Source: Thermococcus sp. (lineage in GTDB: Archaea > Methanobacteriota_B > Thermococci > Thermococcales > Thermococcaceae). Taken from it: a stretch of DNA of 26,160 nucleotides. This document shows, piece by piece, positions 23,701 through 26,160 of this stretch (its first letter is position 1; the number at the start of each line of letters is the position of its first letter). A model generated the notes under the pieces. It ran no database searches and was not told where the DNA came from. It was given only the letters and a program-made list of their open reading frames with translations. A program made the translations under genes and the position numbers. The stretch is taken from the NCBI GenBank assembly GCA_027023165.1, contig JALVWX010000226.1, positions 1 to 26,160 on the forward strand. Reading direction: 5' to 3'.

Positions 23701-25112
23701 GAAAAAGCCACACCGCACTAATGCTCTTTGCCGCTTCCCTGGCACTTCAGCTGTTGTCACTACCCCCGAAGAGCACGCTGACCTACGACGGGGCGCTCTA
23801 CATTGACATAGCAAGAAGCCTCACACACGACGTCTCCAACTTCACCTACCAGGGGGTATACATGATGTACCGTCCGCCGCTGTATCCCTACACCCTCTCT
23901 GCTTTCTACCGCTTCATCCACGAACCGCTGGGCCAGCTAACCACTGCCAGGCTCGTTTCGGCGGTTTTCTTCGCCCTCACCGCCGCCGTTGTGTACCTTC
24001 TCGCGCGGAAAATCCTGGGGAAAGAGGTTAAGGCCCTCGCGGCCGTCGGATTCTTCGTGTTCAATCCCCTGGCGTTCACAATGGGAACCAGAGAGCTTGT
24101 GCACAGCGAGTTCACGTTCTTCTATACTCTCGCGGTTTATCTTCTGTACACCGGGAGAAAGAGCGGAAGCAGGGTGAGAATCTGCGCGGCATTCTTCTCC
24201 GCGGGCCTGGCCATACTCACGAGGTACACGGGGCTTTCCATACTGGCGGTCTTCCTGGTGTATCTATGGCTCACCGAGGACTGGAGGTGGATCCGGAAGC
24301 GGGAGTACTGGATGGGACTCGGGGTTCTCGTTCTGACCCTGCTCCCCTGGCTTTACATGGGGCACGCCCACTACGGAGGAGCATTTCGGCCGTTCAGCGT
24401 TGCCTCGAGGGTGGTGACTCTGGACAGGCCCGTTTCGGTTTCGGACTACCTGAAGCTCATACTGAAAGACATGGGGCGTGTTTTGCCAGCCCTGTCTGTG
24501 TTGGGGTTTTTCCGACTTAAGAAGGATGAAGAGGGCTGGTTGCTGATAAGCTGGCTCTCCATGGGGCTGTTTGGAATCCTGAGCGTGACCCACAAGGAGA
24601 CGCGCTTCATAACATTCCTGGCACCGGCCATGGCGATTATGGCAGTTGAGGGGGTCTCACTGGTAGCAGAGGGCCTTTTGGCGGCGGGGAGGATCTTGGG
24701 GAGTTCCCCCGGTGAGAGGTGGAAAGCCGTCCTGCTTGCAGGCCTGGCGATTCTTCTCCTCATCCCGGTGGCCATGAGCGCCCACAGCCTTCACGAGCGG
24801 TGGAACCTTGGGGGAAGGGCCGAGACGACGGTGCTCTCGCGGGTATCTGTTGAACATCCCGCCGGGAGGCTTCTCGTCTCGCCGGGTCTCTACACCATGG
24901 CAGGGTTCTACTATCCCGGTTCAAGGGTCGATATGACGCTGGACACAAAGAGGATCCGCGGGAAAATCAACGAAGGCTACTACGAGGTCATCATCCTCAG
25001 GGAGCCTGCCAATCACCTAAACATAGAGGAGAGCGGAAGGTACTTCCTGGCCGAGGAGTTCTACCGCGGAAAGTTTAAGGTCTACCTCTTGGAAGAGAAT
25101 GGGGAGAGCTGA
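23697..25112 (+). CDS. GT-C family glycosyltransferase (PMT/ArnT-like)
   Basis: A 471-residue polytopic protein of the GT-C fold. The first outer loop carries the acidic motif TYDGALYIDIA (Asp31), then RPPLYPYTL (59-67), typical of PMT_2/ArnT-like enzymes. LAILTRYTGL (171-180) is a common helix of this group. THKETRF (298-304) is the HKExRF motif of ALG9/PIG-B-type mannosyltransferases. About ten transmembrane helices are followed by a roughly 90-residue C-terminal outer domain. It would transfer a sugar from a dolichyl- or polyprenyl-phosphate donor to a glycan, lipid or protein at the outer face of the membrane. Start ATG 23697 follows GGAGGTGCGGAGGG and overlaps the previous stop. Last gene of the coupled operon. 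Donor and acceptor unknown. Confidence 0.82.
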   Translation: MRKSHTALMLFAASLALQLLSLPPKSTLTYDGALYIDIARSLTHDVSNFTYQGVYMMYRPPLYPYTLSAFYRFIHEPLGQLTTARLVSAVFFALTAAVVYLLARKILGKEVKALAAVGFFVFNPLAFTMGTRELVHSEFTFFYTLAVYLLYTGRKSGSRVRICAAFFSAGLAILTRYTGLSILAVFLVYLWLTEDWRWIRKREYWMGLGVLVLTLLPWLYMGHAHYGGAFRPFSVASRVVTLDRPVSVSDYLKLILKDMGRVLPALSVLGFFRLKKDEEGWLLISWLSMGLFGILSVTHKETRFITFLAPAMAIMAVEGVSLVAEGLLAAGRILGSSPGERWKAVLLAGLAILLLIPVAMSAHSLHERWNLGGRAETTVLSRVSVEHPAGRLLVSPGLYTMAGFYYPGSRVDMTLDTKRIRGKINEGYYEVIILREPANHLNIEESGRYFLAEEFYRGKFKVYLLEENGES

Positions 25113-25132
25113 AGGCGCGGATGAATACTCCG

Positions 25133-25150
25133 GGCTTTTCTTTCATTTCT
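25133..25150 (+). terminator. T-rich terminator after the glycan operon
   Basis: About 20 nt after the stop of the glycosyltransferase gene comes CTTTTCTTTCATTTCT, a pyrimidine/T-rich tract on the transcript strand, followed by the PEP synthase promoter. Archaeal polymerase ends transcription at such tracts without a hairpin. No stem is visible. Confidence 0.45.
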
Positions 25151-25176
25151 GTACGCTGGAGAACACCTCTGTATAG

Positions 25177-25219
25177 TTAATTTTAAAAATGAACCCTCGA
25201 TATATCACCCGCAGTAACA
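25177..25219 (+). promoter_or_regulatory. PEP synthase promoter with TGM-like element
   Basis: TTTAAAAAT at 25182-25190 is a good TATA box, predicting transcription near 25211 and a 27-nt leader with a GGAGG site before ATG 25238. TATCAC-CCGCA-GTAACA at 25203-25219 matches 10 of 12 defined positions of the Thermococcales glycolytic motif TATCAC-N5-GTGATA, bound by the TrmB-like regulator Tgr/TrmBL1. Here it lies over the start of transcription, where this regulator is expected to repress; gluconeogenic genes usually carry it upstream of the TATA box. Confidence 0.4.
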
Positions 25220-25237
25220 ACTTGTGGAGGGATTCAG

Positions 25238-26160
25238 ATGGGCGAATACAGGTTTGTAAGGTGGTTCGAAGAGCTTGGAAAGAACGATGTTGCCCTCGTT
25301 GGTGGAAAGGGTGCCAACCTTGGTGAGCTTACCAACGCGGGAATACCCGTTCCGCCCGGGTTCTGCGTTACCGCGGAGGCTTACAAGTACTTCGTTGAGA
25401 ACGTCAAGGTCAGCAAGGCAGACATCGAAAGGATAATGGGTGAGAAGGCCAAGACCGGCGTTCTCGCCGAGGTTCTCGCGGCCGCTCCGGAGGAGGCCAG
25501 ACCCCTCCAGGACTGGATTATGGACATCGTCAGCAGGACCAACGTCGATGACAGCAGAGAGCTTCTCGACAACACCGCGGTCATCAGAGAGCTTATAGAC
25601 AGCATGCCCATGCCGGAGGAGATAAAGACCGAGGTTCTCGACGCTTACAAGAAGCTCAGCCAGAGGTTCAACAAGGACGCGGTTTACGTCGCCGTTCGCT
25701 CCTCAGCTACCGCCGAGGACCTTCCTGAAGCGAGTTTCGCCGGCCAGCAGGAGACCTACCTCGACGTTTTCGGTGAGGAGGACCTCCTTGACAAGATAAG
25801 AAAGTGCTGGGCCAGCCTCTGGACGGCTCGCGCTACCTTCTACAGAGCCAAGCAGGGCTTCGACCACAGGAAGGTCTACCTCTCGGCCGTCGTCCAGAAG
25901 ATGGTCAACAGCGAGACCAGCGGCGTCATGTTCACCGCCAACCCGGTCACCAACGACAGGAACGAGATCATGATCAACGCCGCCTGGGGGCTCGGCGAGG
26001 CCGTCGTCAGCGGCGCCGTTTCACCGGACGAGTACATCGTCGAGAAGGGCACCTGGAAGATAAAGGAGAAGTACATCGCCGAGAAGGAGGTCATGTACGT
26101 CCGCAACCCCGAGACCGGCAAGGGAACCGTTCTCGTCAAGGTCGCCGACTTCCTCGGTCC
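25238..26160 (+). CDS. ppsA: Phosphoenolpyruvate synthase, N-terminal part
   Basis: 307 codons from ATG 25238 to the window edge, still open. The product starts MGEYRFVRWFEELGKNDVAL and has the pyruvate/PEP dikinase N-terminal ATP-grasp signatures: VGGKGANLGEL, VRSSATAEDLPEASFAGQQE, and NPVTNDRNEIMINAAWGLGE followed by SGAVSPDEY. The phosphohistidine swivel domain and the PEP-binding barrel should lie beyond the window (full proteins are near 800 residues). It interconverts pyruvate + ATP and PEP + AMP + Pi; in Thermococcales it is central to gluconeogenesis and may also run in the glycolytic direction. GGAGG lies 7 nt before the ATG. It appears to have its own promoter (25182-25190), separate from the glycan operon. 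Confidence 0.96.
   Translation, partial: MGEYRFVRWFEELGKNDVALVGGKGANLGELTNAGIPVPPGFCVTAEAYKYFVENVKVSKADIERIMGEKAKTGVLAEVLAAAPEEARPLQDWIMDIVSRTNVDDSRELLDNTAVIRELIDSMPMPEEIKTEVLDAYKKLSQRFNKDAVYVAVRSSATAEDLPEASFAGQQETYLDVFGEEDLLDKIRKCWASLWTARATFYRAKQGFDHRKVYLSAVVQKMVNSETSGVMFTANPVTNDRNEIMINAAWGLGEAVVSGAVSPDEYIVEKGTWKIKEKYIAEKEVMYVRNPETGKGTVLVKVADFLG

Overview
The window looks like a chromosomal segment of a hyperthermophilic euryarchaeon of the order Thermococcales, most likely Thermococcus. The evidence is a tungsten aldehyde:ferredoxin oxidoreductase very close to what I remember of Pyrococcus furiosus AOR, a CoA-dependent sulfur reductase (NSR) carrying a SurR operator, a pyrolysin-type secreted protease, archaeal NMD3, DUF424, PEP synthase, GC-rich coding sequence, GGTGA/GGAGGT ribosome binding sites and TATA boxes about 26 bp before inferred starts. 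Every family call was made by reading motifs; no database search was run. Promoter positions are inferred from spacing only.

Layout. 1-2523: a partial TauE/SafE anion exporter diverges from a TDT-family anion channel, which runs tail-to-tail into a two-gene cassette (four-helix membrane protein, then a winged-helix regulator). 2524-7483: a 563-residue radical SAM/SPASM protein (+) faces the tungsten module on the minus strand, aor followed by its radical SAM maturase (cmo type). 7581-11803: four minus-strand genes about 35-45 bp apart, each with a TATA-like element of its own: a two-helix membrane protein, a protein resembling a HerA/FtsK-type ATPase that has lost its catalytic motifs, a COG3199-type ATP-NAD kinase, and a K+ channel with an N-terminal Cys/His knuckle and a beta-helix-like region. 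11931-13175: an MFS permease. 13192-16114: NSR/CoA disulfide reductase, NMD3 and DUF424 (minus). 16191-20648: a 1485-residue pyrolysin-like protease (minus). 20944-25112: four translationally coupled genes (+) for surface glycan work: a membrane-anchored protein with a possible Sm-like barrel, two related polytopic polymerase-like proteins and a GT-C glycosyltransferase. 25238-end: the start of PEP synthase (+).

How they fit. AOR, NSR and PEP synthase belong to the peptide, sugar and sulfur metabolism of a fermenting, sulfur-reducing heterotroph; the secreted protease would supply peptides. The clearest regulatory element is an exact extended SurR motif (GTT-N3-AAC-N5-GTT) in the nsr promoter. 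The best candidates for something undescribed are the coupled glycan operon, the degenerate HerA-like protein, the zinc-knuckle/beta-helix/K+ channel fusion and the second radical SAM/SPASM protein beside the AOR module. There is no rRNA, tRNA, CRISPR array, insertion sequence or integrase that I can see. No gene-free stretch exceeds 300 bp; the longest is 20649-20943 (295 bp).
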